DNA of 64,000 nucleotides. Origin: Pseudomonadota bacterium (GTDB lineage: Bacteria > Pseudomonadota > Alphaproteobacteria > Acetobacterales > Acetobacteraceae). A model generated the notes under the pieces. The model saw nothing but the letters and a program-made list of their open reading frames with translations, was not told the DNA's origin and did no database searches. Positions within the stretch are counted from its first letter, which is position 1. Each line of letters opens with the position of its first letter. Shown here in pieces: positions 28,668-37,458 of the stretch. Location of the stretch: contig JAJXWD010000010.1 of the NCBI GenBank assembly GCA_021781835.1, positions 20,135-84,134 on the forward strand, read 5' to 3'. The position numbers and the translations under genes were made by a program.

Positions 28668-28684
28668 GTTTCAGTTTGATGACA
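28668..28684 (-). promoter_or_regulatory. Candidate Pho box upstream of pstS
   Basis: On the minus strand TGTCAT-N4-CTGAAAC resembles the two 7-base half sites of a PhoB box (CTGTCAT-N4-CTGTCAT); the second half is degenerate. A further TGTCAC follows closer to the gene. The position, about 117-133 bp before the pstS start, is plausible for phosphate-starvation control. Confidence 0.4.
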
Positions 28685-28739
28685 TTTTCCCTGTCCGGCC
28701 GCGTTGCGGGGATGAAAAAACAGCCATATTTGAAGGGTT

Positions 28740-29294
28740 ATGAGCAAAATCTCCTTGTCACATCTGTCGCGCGGGGCGCTGTTCCTGGCGTTTCTGGAGG
28801 CCAGTCTGGCCGGGTTTGGCGGCGTGCTGCCGGCCGCCCGGCGCGTGCTGGTCGATGGCCGTAAATGGCTGACCCAGGATGAGTTCAATGAGCTGTTCGC
28901 GCTGTGCCAGGCCATGCCGGGCGCCAACATCACCAACCTGTCGTTTCTGTTTGGCGCGCGCGCGCGCGGCTGGTCGGGGGCGGTGGCCACGGTCGCGGGG
29001 CTGCTGGGGGTGCCGGTGGTGCTGGTGGTTGTGTTCACCGGGCTTTATGCGCGCTACGGCGCGCTGGTGCCGGTGCGCCATGCGCTGGCGGGGCTGGGCG
29101 CGGCGGCGGCGGGGCTGCTGCTGGGGGCGGCGGGGCGCATCGCGCTGCCCAACCTCAGGCGCGGCTGGCGCGATGTGCTGGTGGTGGCGCTGGTGTTTGC
29201 CCTGGCCGGGCTGGTCCGGTGGCCGATGATCTGGGTGATGGCGCTGAGCGTGCCGCTGGCGCTGGTGCTGGCCGCGCGGGCGGTACGGCCATGA
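28740..29294 (+). CDS. chrA: Chromate transporter, N-terminal-type subunit
   Basis: A 184-residue CHR-family protein with about five to six hydrophobic segments. It carries the duplicated-domain signature F-G-G-V-x-P-x-A-R-R and KWLTQDEFNELFALCQAMPGA followed by N. Short-chain chromate transporters are encoded as two half-size proteins; the second half follows with a 4-bp overlap. The family exports chromate, though related proteins may carry other anions. The ATG at 28740 has a GAAGGG site and is divergent from pstS. Confidence 0.82.
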   Translation: MSKISLSHLSRGALFLAFLEASLAGFGGVLPAARRVLVDGRKWLTQDEFNELFALCQAMPGANITNLSFLFGARARGWSGAVATVAGLLGVPVVLVVVFTGLYARYGALVPVRHALAGLGAAAAGLLLGAAGRIALPNLRRGWRDVLVVALVFALAGLVRWPMIWVMALSVPLALVLAARAVRP

Positions 29295-29809
29295 GCGGCG
29301 TGCTGGTGGCGCTGGGGCTGTTGTTTGGCCGCCTTTCGCTGCTGGCGGTGGGGGGCACCAATGCGGTGGTGCCCGAGATTTTGCGCGCCACCCTTGCGCA
29401 TGGCTGGGCCACGCGGGGGCAGTTCGTGCAGCTTTTCGCCATCAGCAACGCGGCCCCCGGGCCAAATGTGATGATCTCGACCGTGCTGGGCGCACATGTG
29501 GCGGGCTGGCCCGGCGCGCTGGTGGCCACGGTGGCGATGGTGCTGCCCTCGGGTGTGCTGGTGATATGGGCCGGGCGCGCCTGGGAGACATGGCGCGAGA
29601 CGCGCGCGCGCCGGCTGCTGCAGGCGGCGCTGCTGCCCGTGACCGCCGGGCTGATCACGGCGGCGGCCTGGCTGATTACCTGCCAGGCGGTGACCGGGGC
29701 GCTGACCGCGCTGATCGCCGGGCTGTGCGCTTTTGGATCATATAATGGCCGGGTTCACCCGCTGGTGCTGCTGGGCGCGGGGGCGCTGGCGGGGCTGGCG
29801 CTGCTGTGA
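29291..29809 (+). CDS. Chromate transporter, C-terminal-type subunit
   Basis: A 172-residue CHR-family half protein. It has the second-domain hallmarks LLAVGGTNAVVPEI and FAISNAAPGPNVMISTVLG (the N-x-x-P-G-P-N motif) and about five membrane segments. With the upstream gene it forms a short-chain heteromeric transporter. The ATGA overlap ensures coupled translation. The tRNA-Cys gene lies on the opposite strand 41 bp downstream. Confidence 0.82.
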   Translation: MSGVLVALGLLFGRLSLLAVGGTNAVVPEILRATLAHGWATRGQFVQLFAISNAAPGPNVMISTVLGAHVAGWPGALVATVAMVLPSGVLVIWAGRAWETWRETRARRLLQAALLPVTAGLITAAAWLITCQAVTGALTALIAGLCAFGSYNGRVHPLVLLGAGALAGLALL

Positions 29810-29850
29810 GGCGCGGGCGGGCCACGGGGCGGGGGGCGGGGCAAAACCCC

Positions 29851-29924
29851 TGGAGGTCCGGGCGGGAATCGAACCCACATACACGGATTTGCAGTCCGCT
29901 GCATCACCACTCTGCCACCGGACC
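29851..29924 (-). tRNA. tRNA-Cys (GCA)
   Basis: A 74-base tRNA on the minus strand with acceptor arms GGTCCGG/CCGGACC, discriminator T, a D-loop with GTGGTGATGC, anticodon loop CTGCAAA (GCA) and T-loop GGTTCGATTCC. The 3' CCA is encoded. The short D-region is typical of tRNA-Cys. Confidence 0.97.
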
Positions 29925-30055
29925 AGGGGTGGGGGCCTATATCCATGTTAGGCGCGTGCCGGTCAAGGGCTGAGTTTCACTAAGGTGCGGTTGAGTTGTG
30001 GGGCGATCCACCGTTATAGTAGGTGGCGAATATGCAAGCTAGCGGAAGGGTTTCC

Positions 30056-30715
30056 ATGACCGGTCAGACCACCACGGACAAGGCACGCGCGAATATGGTC
30101 GATAGCCAAGTCCGGCCCAATCATGTGCATGATGAGCGTGTGACCGGGGCGATGCGCGCCCTGCCGCGCGAGGCCTTCGCCCCGCAAGGCGCGCTGGCTT
30201 ACGGGGATGCCGATATCGCGCTGGGCGGGGGGCGCTATCTGGCCGCGCCCATGCTCACCGCCCGGCTGGCCCAGCTGGCGCTGGCGCGCAACCCGGCGCA
30301 TGTGCTGGTGGTGGGGGCGGGCAGCGGCTATCTGGCCGCCATTTTGTCGCTGGCGGGGGTTGATGTGGTGGCGCTCGAAGCCGAGTCTCGGCTTGAGACC
30401 GGCGCCCTGGCCCACCACGCCCCCAAGGCCGAGCGCGTGAGCGGCCCGCTGGAAGCCGGCTGGCCCGCGGGTGGGCCGTTCGATGTCATTCTGGTCGAGG
30501 GTGCGATCGGCGCCGTGCCGGCCGCCTGGGCGGCGCAGCTCGCCAAAACCGGCTGCGTGATCGCCGTGCTGGCTGATGACATGGCCGAGCAGGGCGGCAT
30601 CGGCCGCGCCGTGCTCGCCACGCCCGCGGGCGGCGGCTTCACCATTGAGCGGCAATTCGACACCACCGCCCGTCCGCTGCCGGCTTTCCGCCCGGCGCCC
30701 GCGTTCGCGTTTTAA
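30056..30715 (+). CDS. Protein-L-isoaspartate O-methyltransferase-like protein
   Basis: A 219-residue Rossmann-fold methyltransferase of the Pcm family. It has the conserved ARANMVDSQVRPNHV opening, an AREAF-like LPREAFAP segment and the AdoMet-binding VLVVGAGSGYLAAILS. In classical Pcm a Ser lies in a G-Q-T-I-S motif; here that position reads GGRYLAAPM, so canonical repair activity is uncertain. It sits 9 bp before tolC. A GGAAGGG site supports the ATG at 30056. Confidence 0.82.
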   Translation: MTGQTTTDKARANMVDSQVRPNHVHDERVTGAMRALPREAFAPQGALAYGDADIALGGGRYLAAPMLTARLAQLALARNPAHVLVVGAGSGYLAAILSLAGVDVVALEAESRLETGALAHHAPKAERVSGPLEAGWPAGGPFDVILVEGAIGAVPAAWAAQLAKTGCVIAVLADDMAEQGGIGRAVLATPAGGGFTIERQFDTTARPLPAFRPAPAFAF

Positions 30716-30724
30716 GGGCCGCAC

Positions 30725-32251
30725 ATGCTGAAGACGTTTCGCCTTACCGCGCTGGCCGGTGTCGCGCTGGTGCCGGTGCTGGCCGCCCAGCCGCGCGCCG
30801 CGCGGGCCGATGACCCGCTGCCCGCCAGCCTGCCCTCGCCCGCCACCCTGACCGATGCGCTGGTGCTGGCCTATTATGACAACCCCACCCTGCAGGGGCA
30901 GCGCGCCGCCCTGCGCGCCGCCGATGAGAACGTGCCCGCCGCGCTCTCGGGCTGGCGCCCGACCGTGACGCTGCAAAGCAGCGTGACCCGCGATGGCGGC
31001 ACCGAGGCCGTGCGCAGCAATATTGCGGGCCTGGCGGGCAGTACCTATGGTCTCACCCATAACTCGCTCACCAACTCGGCCACCGCCAGCATCAACGTGT
31101 TCAATGGCGGCAAGACCATAGACCAGACCCGCGAGGCCAAGAACCAGGTTTATGCCGCGCGCGCGCAGCTGCTCGCCACCGAGCAGACCGTGTTCACCGA
31201 TGTGGTCAATGCCTATGTCTCGGTGATCACCGACCAGCAGCTTTTGGCCTTGCAGCAAAATGACGCGCAGGTGCTCGAGCAGCAGCTCAAGGACACGCAG
31301 GCGCAATTCTCGGTGGGCGAGATCACCCAGACCGATGTCGCCCAGGCCGAGGCCTCGCTGGCCGCGGCCCAGGAGCAGGTGGAGGTGGCGCGCGGCAATC
31401 TGGCCATCGCGCGCGAGAATTTCCGCCAATATGTCGGCGCCTATCCGGCCGACCACCTGGCCCCGCCCCAGCCGCTGCTGCTGCCCGTGGCCGACAAGGA
31501 CAATGCCGGCAAGACCGCGACCCTCAACAACCCCAACGTGGTGAGCGCTCAGTACAGCCACGCCGCCGACCAGGATGCGGTGGATGTCGCCTTTGCCACC
31601 CTGCTGCCCAGCGTTACGGTGCAGGCCGAGGAATATTACGAATCCAACCCCACGCTCGGGCAGCAATCGCACATCACGGGCAGCGCCATCACCGGCCAGC
31701 TCACCGTGCCGCTCTATCAGGGCGGGTCGGAATACGCCACCATCCGCCAGGCGCGCGACAAGGCCCAGCAAAGCTTTGCCGCCGTGCTCGATGCCCAGCG
31801 CCAGGCCTATGCCCAGGCGACCCAGGCCTGGGAGGGGCTGAGCTCCTCGCGCGCCGCCATCGTCTCGACCAATGCCGAGATCAAGTCCAACGCCATCGCG
31901 CTCGACGGCACCGAGCGCGAGGAACTGGTCGGCACGCGCACCACGCTCGATGTCCTTAACGCCCAGCAATTATTGTTAAATTCCCAGGTGCAACAGGTTC
32001 AAAATATCGCTAATCTGGTCGAGTATTCCTATGCCGTGGCGGCGGCGATCGGGCGTTTGACGGCGCGCGATCTCAATCTTCCCGTCACGGCCTATGAAGA
32101 TGAGCGTTATTACGATGTCGTCGCCCTGGCGCCGTTCGGCACCGGCGAACTGGCCGACCACCATGTGGGCATTTTGCCCAACGGCACGCTGGCCAACGCG
32201 CCACTGCCGGCAGACATGGCCGATGCACCCACCGGCGCGGCGGCCAAATAA
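30725..32251 (+). CDS. tolC: TolC family outer-membrane efflux protein
   Basis: A 508-residue TolC-type outer-membrane factor with a signal peptide (cleavage near ARA-DDPL). Two outer-membrane efflux repeats are visible: first LTDALVLAYYDNPTLQGQRA through the long coiled helices TQAQFSVGEITQTDVAQAEA, second about residue 265 onward with TVPLYQGGSEYATIRQA and EREELVGTRTTLDVLNAQQ. It would complete type I secretion or RND efflux systems, none of which is in the window. It is co-directional with the Pcm-like and PopZ-like genes. Confidence 0.94.
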   Translation: MLKTFRLTALAGVALVPVLAAQPRAARADDPLPASLPSPATLTDALVLAYYDNPTLQGQRAALRAADENVPAALSGWRPTVTLQSSVTRDGGTEAVRSNIAGLAGSTYGLTHNSLTNSATASINVFNGGKTIDQTREAKNQVYAARAQLLATEQTVFTDVVNAYVSVITDQQLLALQQNDAQVLEQQLKDTQAQFSVGEITQTDVAQAEASLAAAQEQVEVARGNLAIARENFRQYVGAYPADHLAPPQPLLLPVADKDNAGKTATLNNPNVVSAQYSHAADQDAVDVAFATLLPSVTVQAEEYYESNPTLGQQSHITGSAITGQLTVPLYQGGSEYATIRQARDKAQQSFAAVLDAQRQAYAQATQAWEGLSSSRAAIVSTNAEIKSNAIALDGTEREELVGTRTTLDVLNAQQLLLNSQVQQVQNIANLVEYSYAVAAAIGRLTARDLNLPVTAYEDERYYDVVALAPFGTGELADHHVGILPNGTLANAPLPADMADAPTGAAAK

Positions 32252-32274
32252 ACGACGGATGAAGGACGGAGAGA

Positions 32275-32946
32275 ATGAGCGAAGGTCAAGGTATCCGCAA
32301 CACTCCTGCGCCGGCCAGTTCGGCGGAGCCGTCGATGGAAGAGATCCTGGCCTCCATCAGGCGCATCCTCACCGAGGAGGAAAATGAGCGCCAGGCCGCG
32401 GGCGGTGGTGCCGGCGGCGAGAGCGATGACGATGTGCTGGTGCTGGGCTCGGGCATGGTGAGCGGTGGCGAGCCGCCGCTGTCGGCGGCGCCCCTGGCGC
32501 CCGAGCAGGGCGGTTATGAGCCGCTCGGTCGGTCCGGTGCGTTCGGCGCCGAGCCGCACCTCCATATCGACGATTTTGGTGCCCTTCCGCCCGACGCGGT
32601 TGATCCCTATCTGCCGGCCTCGGTCGTCGAGCCGGCCCAATCCCCTTATTCCGCAACGATGTCTCAAGAGGAACAGTTCATGCCGCAAGATCAAGTGCAG
32701 TCCCCCCTAGGCTTGGTAAGCGATCAGGCGGCCTCGGAAATCGCCAACACGGTCGGTTCCCTGGTGCGCAGCGTCAGCGCCGAGCGCTCGGTTGGCATTG
32801 GCCGTCCGGGGGTCACCATCGAGGATCTGGTGCGCGAGGAGATCAAGCCGGTGCTCAAATCCTGGCTCGATTCGCACCTGCCCAGCCTGGTCGAGCGCGT
32901 GGTGCGCGCCGAGATCGGCCGCGTCGTCGACCGCATGGGGTCCTGA
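32275..32946 (+). CDS. PopZ-like protein (DUF2497)
   Basis: A 223-residue acidic protein with the two conserved ends of the DUF2497/PopZ family: an N-terminal helix PSMEEILASIRRILTEEE (residues about 20-37) and a C-terminal block TIEDLVREEIKPVLKSWLDS followed by LPSLVERVVRAEIGRVV. The middle is Pro/Gly/Glu-rich and probably disordered. PopZ forms polar condensates that anchor chromosome origins and signalling proteins in Caulobacter. The gene is 23 bp after tolC and ends with a strong terminator. Confidence 0.85.
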   Translation: MSEGQGIRNTPAPASSAEPSMEEILASIRRILTEEENERQAAGGGAGGESDDDVLVLGSGMVSGGEPPLSAAPLAPEQGGYEPLGRSGAFGAEPHLHIDDFGALPPDAVDPYLPASVVEPAQSPYSATMSQEEQFMPQDQVQSPLGLVSDQAASEIANTVGSLVRSVSAERSVGIGRPGVTIEDLVREEIKPVLKSWLDSHLPSLVERVVRAEIGRVVDRMGS

Positions 32947-32961
32947 ACCCACTTGTTTTGC

Positions 32962-32993
32962 CCCGGCCCGGTCTCGCCCCGGGCCGGGTTTTT
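32962..32993 (+). terminator. Rho-independent terminator after the PopZ-like gene
   Basis: A perfect 10-base stem CCCGGCCCGG/CCGGGCCGGG with a seven-base loop is followed by five T residues. It ends the pcm-tolC-popZ transcript before valS. Confidence 0.85.
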
Positions 32994-33034
32994 GCCTGTA
33001 TCGCGCGCGCCCGCATGGCGCCGGAGTTTGACCC

Positions 33035-35680
33035 GTGACAGCCCTGGAAAAGACCTTCGAGCCGGCCTCGGTTGAGGCGCGGCTCTATCAATGTTGGGAA
33101 GAGCAGGGGGCGTTTGCCGCCCACCCCGAAAGCCCCGCCGACCCGTATTGCATCATGATCCCCCCGCCCAATGTCACGGGCAGCCTGCATGTGGGCCACG
33201 CGCTGACCATGACGTTGCAGGATATTTTCATCCGCTTCCGCCGCATGCAGGGGCGCGACGCGCTGTGGCAGCCGGGCACGGACCATGCCGGCATCGCCAC
33301 GCAGATGGTGGTCGAGCGGCTGCTCGACAAGGAAGGGGTGAGCCGGCGCGAATTGGGACGCGAGACGTTTCTCTCGCGCGTTTGGCAATGGAAGGGCGAG
33401 TCGGGCGGCGCCATCACCGGCCAGCTCCGCCGCCTGGGCGCCTCGCCCGACTGGGACCGCGAGCGCTTCACCATGGATGAGGGGCTCTCCGAGGCGGTGC
33501 GCGAGGTGTTCGTGCGGCTGTTCGAGGAAGGGCTGATCTACCAGGACAAGCGGCTGGTGAACTGGGACACGGTGCTGCAAACGGCGATCTCGGACCTCGA
33601 GGTGGAAAGCCGCGATCATAAGGGCGCGATGTGGCATATACGCTACCCGGTCGAGGGCGGTGAGGAAATCGTCGTCGCCACCACGCGCCCCGAGACCATG
33701 CTGGCCGACACGGCGGTGGCCGTGCACCCCGAGAACGAGAAATTCAAGCATCTCATTGGGCTGCATGTGGTGTTGCCGGTCACGGGGCGGCGCATCCCCA
33801 TTATTGCCGATGACTATGCCGACCCCGAGAAAGGCACTGGGGCGGTCAAGATCACGCCCGCGCATGATTTCAACGATTTCGAGGTGGGCAAGCGCCACGG
33901 TTTGCCCATGCCCTCGATGCTCGACCGCCAGGGCCGGGTGACGCTGGCCGAGCTGGGCGAGCTGCCCGCGTTCGCCCGCACGCTCGAGGGCGAGGACCGC
34001 TTCGCGGCGCGCAAGAAGATTGTCGCCCATCTCGAGGAGACCGGCGATCTGGTCGAGGTTAAGCCCCACCAGCACATGGTGCCTTATGGCGATCGCTCGG
34101 GCTCGGTGATCGAGCCGTTTCTCACCACCCAATGGTATTGCAACGCTTATGTGCTGGCGGGGCCGGCCATTGAGGCGGTGGAGCAGGGGCGGGTGAAATT
34201 CGTGCCCAAACAGTGGGAGAACACCTTCTTCGCCTGGCTGCGCGACATCCAGCCCTGGTGCATCTCGCGCCAGCTCTGGTGGGGGCACCGCATACCGGCC
34301 TGGTACGATGAGACGGGCAAGGTTTATGTCGCGCGCTCGGAGGCCGAGGCCCAGGCCCAGGCCGGCGCGGGCGCGCGCCTGACCCAGGATGAGGACGTGC
34401 TCGATACCTGGTTCTCCTCGGCGCTCTGGCCGTTCTCGACGCTCGGCTGGCCGCGCGAGACGCCGGAGCTGGCCAAATATTACCCGACCGATGTGCTGGT
34501 CACGGGGTTTGACATCATCTTTTTCTGGGTGGCGCGCATGATGATGATGTCGCTCCACTTCATGCCCGATGTGCCGTTCAAGACGGTGTATATCCATGGC
34601 CTGGTCCGCGACGAGAAGGGCCAGAAAATGTCGAAATCGAAGGGCAATGTCCTCGACCCGCTGACCCTGATCGAGGAATTCGGCACCGATGCGCTGCGCT
34701 ATTCGGTGGCCGCCGCCGCCGGGCAGGGCAGGGATGTCAAGCTCGGGCGCAAGATTGTCGAGACCAACCGCGCTTTTGTCACCAAGCTCTGGAACGCCGC
34801 CCGGTTTTTGGAGATGAACGGCGTCCGGCCCAATGCGGCGTTCGCCCCCGCCAGCGCCAAATTGCCGCTCAACCGCTGGATCCTCGCCCGCGCCAATGCC
34901 GCCATTATGGCCGCGACCGAGGCGCTGGAGGGGTTCCGCCCCGATGGGTTTGCCGCCACCGCCTATCATTTCGCCTGGGATGAGCTGTGCGACTGGTTCA
35001 TCGAGTTCGCCAAGCCCGGCTTTGCCTCCGAGGATGCGGCCGAGATCCGCGACACGGCGGGCCACGTGCTGGGCGTGCTGCTGCGCCTGCTCCACCCGCT
35101 GATGCCCTTTGTCACCGAGGCGCTGTGGGGGCATTTTGGCTATGGGCCGGAAGGCTCGCTGATCAAGGCGCCCTGGCCCGTGCCCGCGCCCCTTACGGGC
35201 GAGGCCGAGGCGGGGGCCGAAATTGGCTGGGTGGTCGGGTTCATTTCCGAAATCCGCTCGATCCGGGCCGAGATGAACGTGCCGCCCAGCCAGAAATCGC
35301 CCGTGCTGCTGCAAGACGCCGCCCCCGCGACGCTGGCCCGCGCCGAGGCGCATTTCGAGGCGATTTCGCGCCTGGCCCGTGTCTCGGAAGTGGGGGCGCT
35401 GGCGGGCGAGGTGCCCAAAAACGCCGCCCAGGCGGTGCTGGGCGAGGCCACGCTGATTTTGCCGCTCGAAGGGGTGATCGATCTGGCGGCCGAGAAGAAG
35501 CGCCTGCAAGGGGCGCTGGCCAAGGCCGAGGCCGAGCTGCTGAAAGTGGAGCAAAAGCTCGGCAACGAGGCTTTCACCGCGCGCGCGCCGGAGGAAATTC
35601 TCGCCGAGCACCGCGAGCGGGCGGAGAAATTCGCCGAAGAGGCCAGGCGGCTCGCCGCCGCGCTCGGCCGGCTCGCCTGA
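33035..35680 (+). CDS. valS: Valyl-tRNA synthetase
   Basis: An 881-residue class Ia aminoacyl-tRNA synthetase charging tRNA-Val. The HIGH motif is PPPNVTGSLHVGHAL (HVGH at 52-55) and KMSKS is at residues 531-535. The CP1 editing domain (TTRPETMLADTAVAVHP near 220) hydrolyses mischarged threonine. The C-terminal coiled-coil tail typical of bacterial ValS is present (AAEKKRLQGALAKAEAELLK). Translation starts at GTG 33035 after CCGGAG. Confidence 0.97.
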   Translation: MTALEKTFEPASVEARLYQCWEEQGAFAAHPESPADPYCIMIPPPNVTGSLHVGHALTMTLQDIFIRFRRMQGRDALWQPGTDHAGIATQMVVERLLDKEGVSRRELGRETFLSRVWQWKGESGGAITGQLRRLGASPDWDRERFTMDEGLSEAVREVFVRLFEEGLIYQDKRLVNWDTVLQTAISDLEVESRDHKGAMWHIRYPVEGGEEIVVATTRPETMLADTAVAVHPENEKFKHLIGLHVVLPVTGRRIPIIADDYADPEKGTGAVKITPAHDFNDFEVGKRHGLPMPSMLDRQGRVTLAELGELPAFARTLEGEDRFAARKKIVAHLEETGDLVEVKPHQHMVPYGDRSGSVIEPFLTTQWYCNAYVLAGPAIEAVEQGRVKFVPKQWENTFFAWLRDIQPWCISRQLWWGHRIPAWYDETGKVYVARSEAEAQAQAGAGARLTQDEDVLDTWFSSALWPFSTLGWPRETPELAKYYPTDVLVTGFDIIFFWVARMMMMSLHFMPDVPFKTVYIHGLVRDEKGQKMSKSKGNVLDPLTLIEEFGTDALRYSVAAAAGQGRDVKLGRKIVETNRAFVTKLWNAARFLEMNGVRPNAAFAPASAKLPLNRWILARANAAIMAATEALEGFRPDGFAATAYHFAWDELCDWFIEFAKPGFASEDAAEIRDTAGHVLGVLLRLLHPLMPFVTEALWGHFGYGPEGSLIKAPWPVPAPLTGEAEAGAEIGWVVGFISEIRSIRAEMNVPPSQKSPVLLQDAAPATLARAEAHFEAISRLARVSEVGALAGEVPKNAAQAVLGEATLILPLEGVIDLAAEKKRLQGALAKAEAELLKVEQKLGNEAFTARAPEEILAEHRERAEKFAEEARRLAAALGRLA

Positions 35681-35733
35681 GTGCGCCCCCCCACGCCCCG
35701 GGCCGCGCTGGATCGACCGGGGAGGGGGGACGC

Positions 35734-36498
35734 GTGAGGCACGATCTGGCCATTGTCATCGCCACCGTTTGCCGCCCCAGCCTGTTGCGGGCCGTGCGCT
35801 CGGTGTTCGCTCAATCGTCTGATCTGCGGCTCCAGGTGCTGATCGGGGTCGATGCCGATTTGTTCGGCGCGGGAGCGGGGCTGCGCGAGATCATCGCCCA
35901 CGAGACCCCAGCCAATGTCACGGTGACATGGCTCGATCCCGGCTATTCCACCTCGCGCCGTCATGGCGGTCCGCATGCTTGCGGGTATGGCGGGGCGTTG
36001 CGCACGGTGCTCAGTTTTCTGGCCGATGCCCGGTATGTCATGTATCTCGACGATGATGACTGGCTGGCCTCCAGCCATTGCGCCGACATCATCGCCGTGC
36101 TGCCGGGGCATAAATGGGCGTTTGCCTATAGCATCTATGCCGATGGCGCCAGCGGCCGCGGGCTGGCGGTGGATGAGATGGAAAGTGTCGGTGTCGGGCG
36201 TGGCGTGTTCGCCGAGCGGTTCGGCGGCTTCGTGCGCCCCTCGGGGTTGGCGCTTGACAAGCTGGCTCTTCTCCATATCCTGCATCTCTGGGCCTGCTCG
36301 CCGTTCGAGGGCGGCGATGGAGAGGATCGGTTGATCTTTGCGCAACTCAAGGATCAGCCTCATGCGTGTACCGGCAAGGCGACGATATTCTACACCCTCG
36401 ACCCCAAAGATGGCATGCACCCTCAGCGCTGTGCCTTCATTGCCCGACAGGGTGGTGCGTTTGGCGCCGACCATAAGGAATATTCAGTGCGCGCTTGA
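35734..36498 (+). CDS. Glycosyltransferase family 2-like protein
   Basis: A 254-residue protein with a GT-A-like beginning: DLAIVIATVCRPSLLRAVRS and the metal-binding YVMYLDDDDWLASSHC near residue 106. The C-terminal half is not recognised. No membrane segments are seen. The GTG at 35734 follows a GGAGGGGGGA site, 53 bp after valS; the frame runs open upstream inside valS but that is not coding. It is an orphan glycosyltransferase, so the acceptor is unknown. Confidence 0.75.
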   Translation: MRHDLAIVIATVCRPSLLRAVRSVFAQSSDLRLQVLIGVDADLFGAGAGLREIIAHETPANVTVTWLDPGYSTSRRHGGPHACGYGGALRTVLSFLADARYVMYLDDDDWLASSHCADIIAVLPGHKWAFAYSIYADGASGRGLAVDEMESVGVGRGVFAERFGGFVRPSGLALDKLALLHILHLWACSPFEGGDGEDRLIFAQLKDQPHACTGKATIFYTLDPKDGMHPQRCAFIARQGGAFGADHKEYSVRA

Positions 36499-36524
36499 GC
36501 GCCCGCCACGATCAGGAGAGGTAA

Positions 36525-36977
36525 ATGCCCATCACCATCCGCCCCCTCACCGCCGCCGACCGCCCCGCTTGGGCCGTGCTGTGGCAGGGTTATCTCGAAT
36601 TCTACCAGGTGCCCACCCTCGCCGCCGAGATCACCGATATGACCTTCGCGCGGATCCTCGATCCGGCCGAGCCGGTGCATGCGTTTGTCGCCGAGGATGA
36701 AAGTGGCGCCCTGCTGGGGCTGGTGCATTATATTTTTCACCGCAATACCTGGATGATGGCCGATGTCTGCTATCTCGAGGATCTGTTCACCGCCCAGGCC
36801 GCGCGCGGCCAGGGCGTGGGCACGGCGCTGATCGAGGCGGTCTATGGGGCGGCGCGCGAGCGCGGGTCGCCGCGTGTGTATTGGCTGACCCATGAAACCA
36901 ACAAGACCGCCCAATCGCTTTACGACAAGGTGGCGGAGCGGTCGGGGTTCATCCAGTACCGCCGGAACTTCACCTGA
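36525..36977 (+). CDS. GNAT family N-acetyltransferase
   Basis: A 150-residue GNAT protein. It opens ITIRPLTAADRPAWAVLWQGY and has the cofactor loop DLFTAQAARGQGVGTALIEA (R-x-x-G-x-G/A at about residues 92-97) and a late THETNKTAQSLYDKVAERSGF segment. This form resembles small-molecule acetyltransferases of the histone-acetyltransferase HPA2-like group. The substrate is not deducible. An AGGAGAGG site precedes the ATG, 26 bp after the glycosyltransferase. Confidence 0.87.
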   Translation: MPITIRPLTAADRPAWAVLWQGYLEFYQVPTLAAEITDMTFARILDPAEPVHAFVAEDESGALLGLVHYIFHRNTWMMADVCYLEDLFTAQAARGQGVGTALIEAVYGAARERGSPRVYWLTHETNKTAQSLYDKVAERSGFIQYRRNFT

Positions 36978-36978
36978 G

Positions 36979-37323
36979 TTAAAAGCCGCGCGCGGTCCAG
37001 AAGGTCATCAGCAGCCCGCCCGAAATGATGAGCGCGCCCCCAGCCAGCACCGGCGGCGAGGGCGCGACACCAAAGGCGACATAATTGATGAGCTGCGCGG
37101 CCAGAAAGAACAGCGCCACATAAACACCGAGCAGCCGGCCAAAATCCCAGGGCGGCGCGTTGACGGTGAGGCCATAGGCAAACAGCACCAGCGCGGCGGC
37201 GGCAAAGGCCCCCAGCCGGGTCAGCCCGCCATGGGCATGCAGGCCGGTGCGCGCCAGCGCATCGCCCCCGGCCTCGAGTGTGGCGGCCAAGGCCAGCAGC
37301 GCCAGCCAGACGATGTTTTTCAT
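36979..37323 (-). CDS. Small four-helix membrane protein
   Basis: A 114-residue hydrophobic protein with four predicted membrane helices. The first helix contains LEAGGDALARTGL, a conserved Glu early in the membrane like that of SMR/DMT small multidrug transporters, followed by VNAPPWDFGRLLGVYVALFF. I place it loosely with small DMT-superfamily proteins; no transport substrate is known. It converges with the GNAT gene one base away and is divergent from the STAS gene. Confidence 0.65.
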   Translation of the reverse strand: MKNIVWLALLALAATLEAGGDALARTGLHAHGGLTRLGAFAAAALVLFAYGLTVNAPPWDFGRLLGVYVALFFLAAQLINYVAFGVAPSPPVLAGGALIISGGLLMTFWTARGF

Positions 37324-37458
37324 GCCACGCTCCCAAACTCACCAAGCATTGGCGTGGTGAAACCACATAAGCCCGTGCAAATCCATCATTTTCGCGTGGC
37401 TTGCGCGGGGCGGCGGGCTCTGCCAAGTTCGCGCCGCCCGAAAGGTGAGGGGAAGGCT

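Noticed and set aside
34987..36498. A 503-codon frame joining the end of valS to the glycosyltransferase
   Set aside because: The upstream part is another frame of valS; a strong ribosome site and GTG at 35734 mark the true start.
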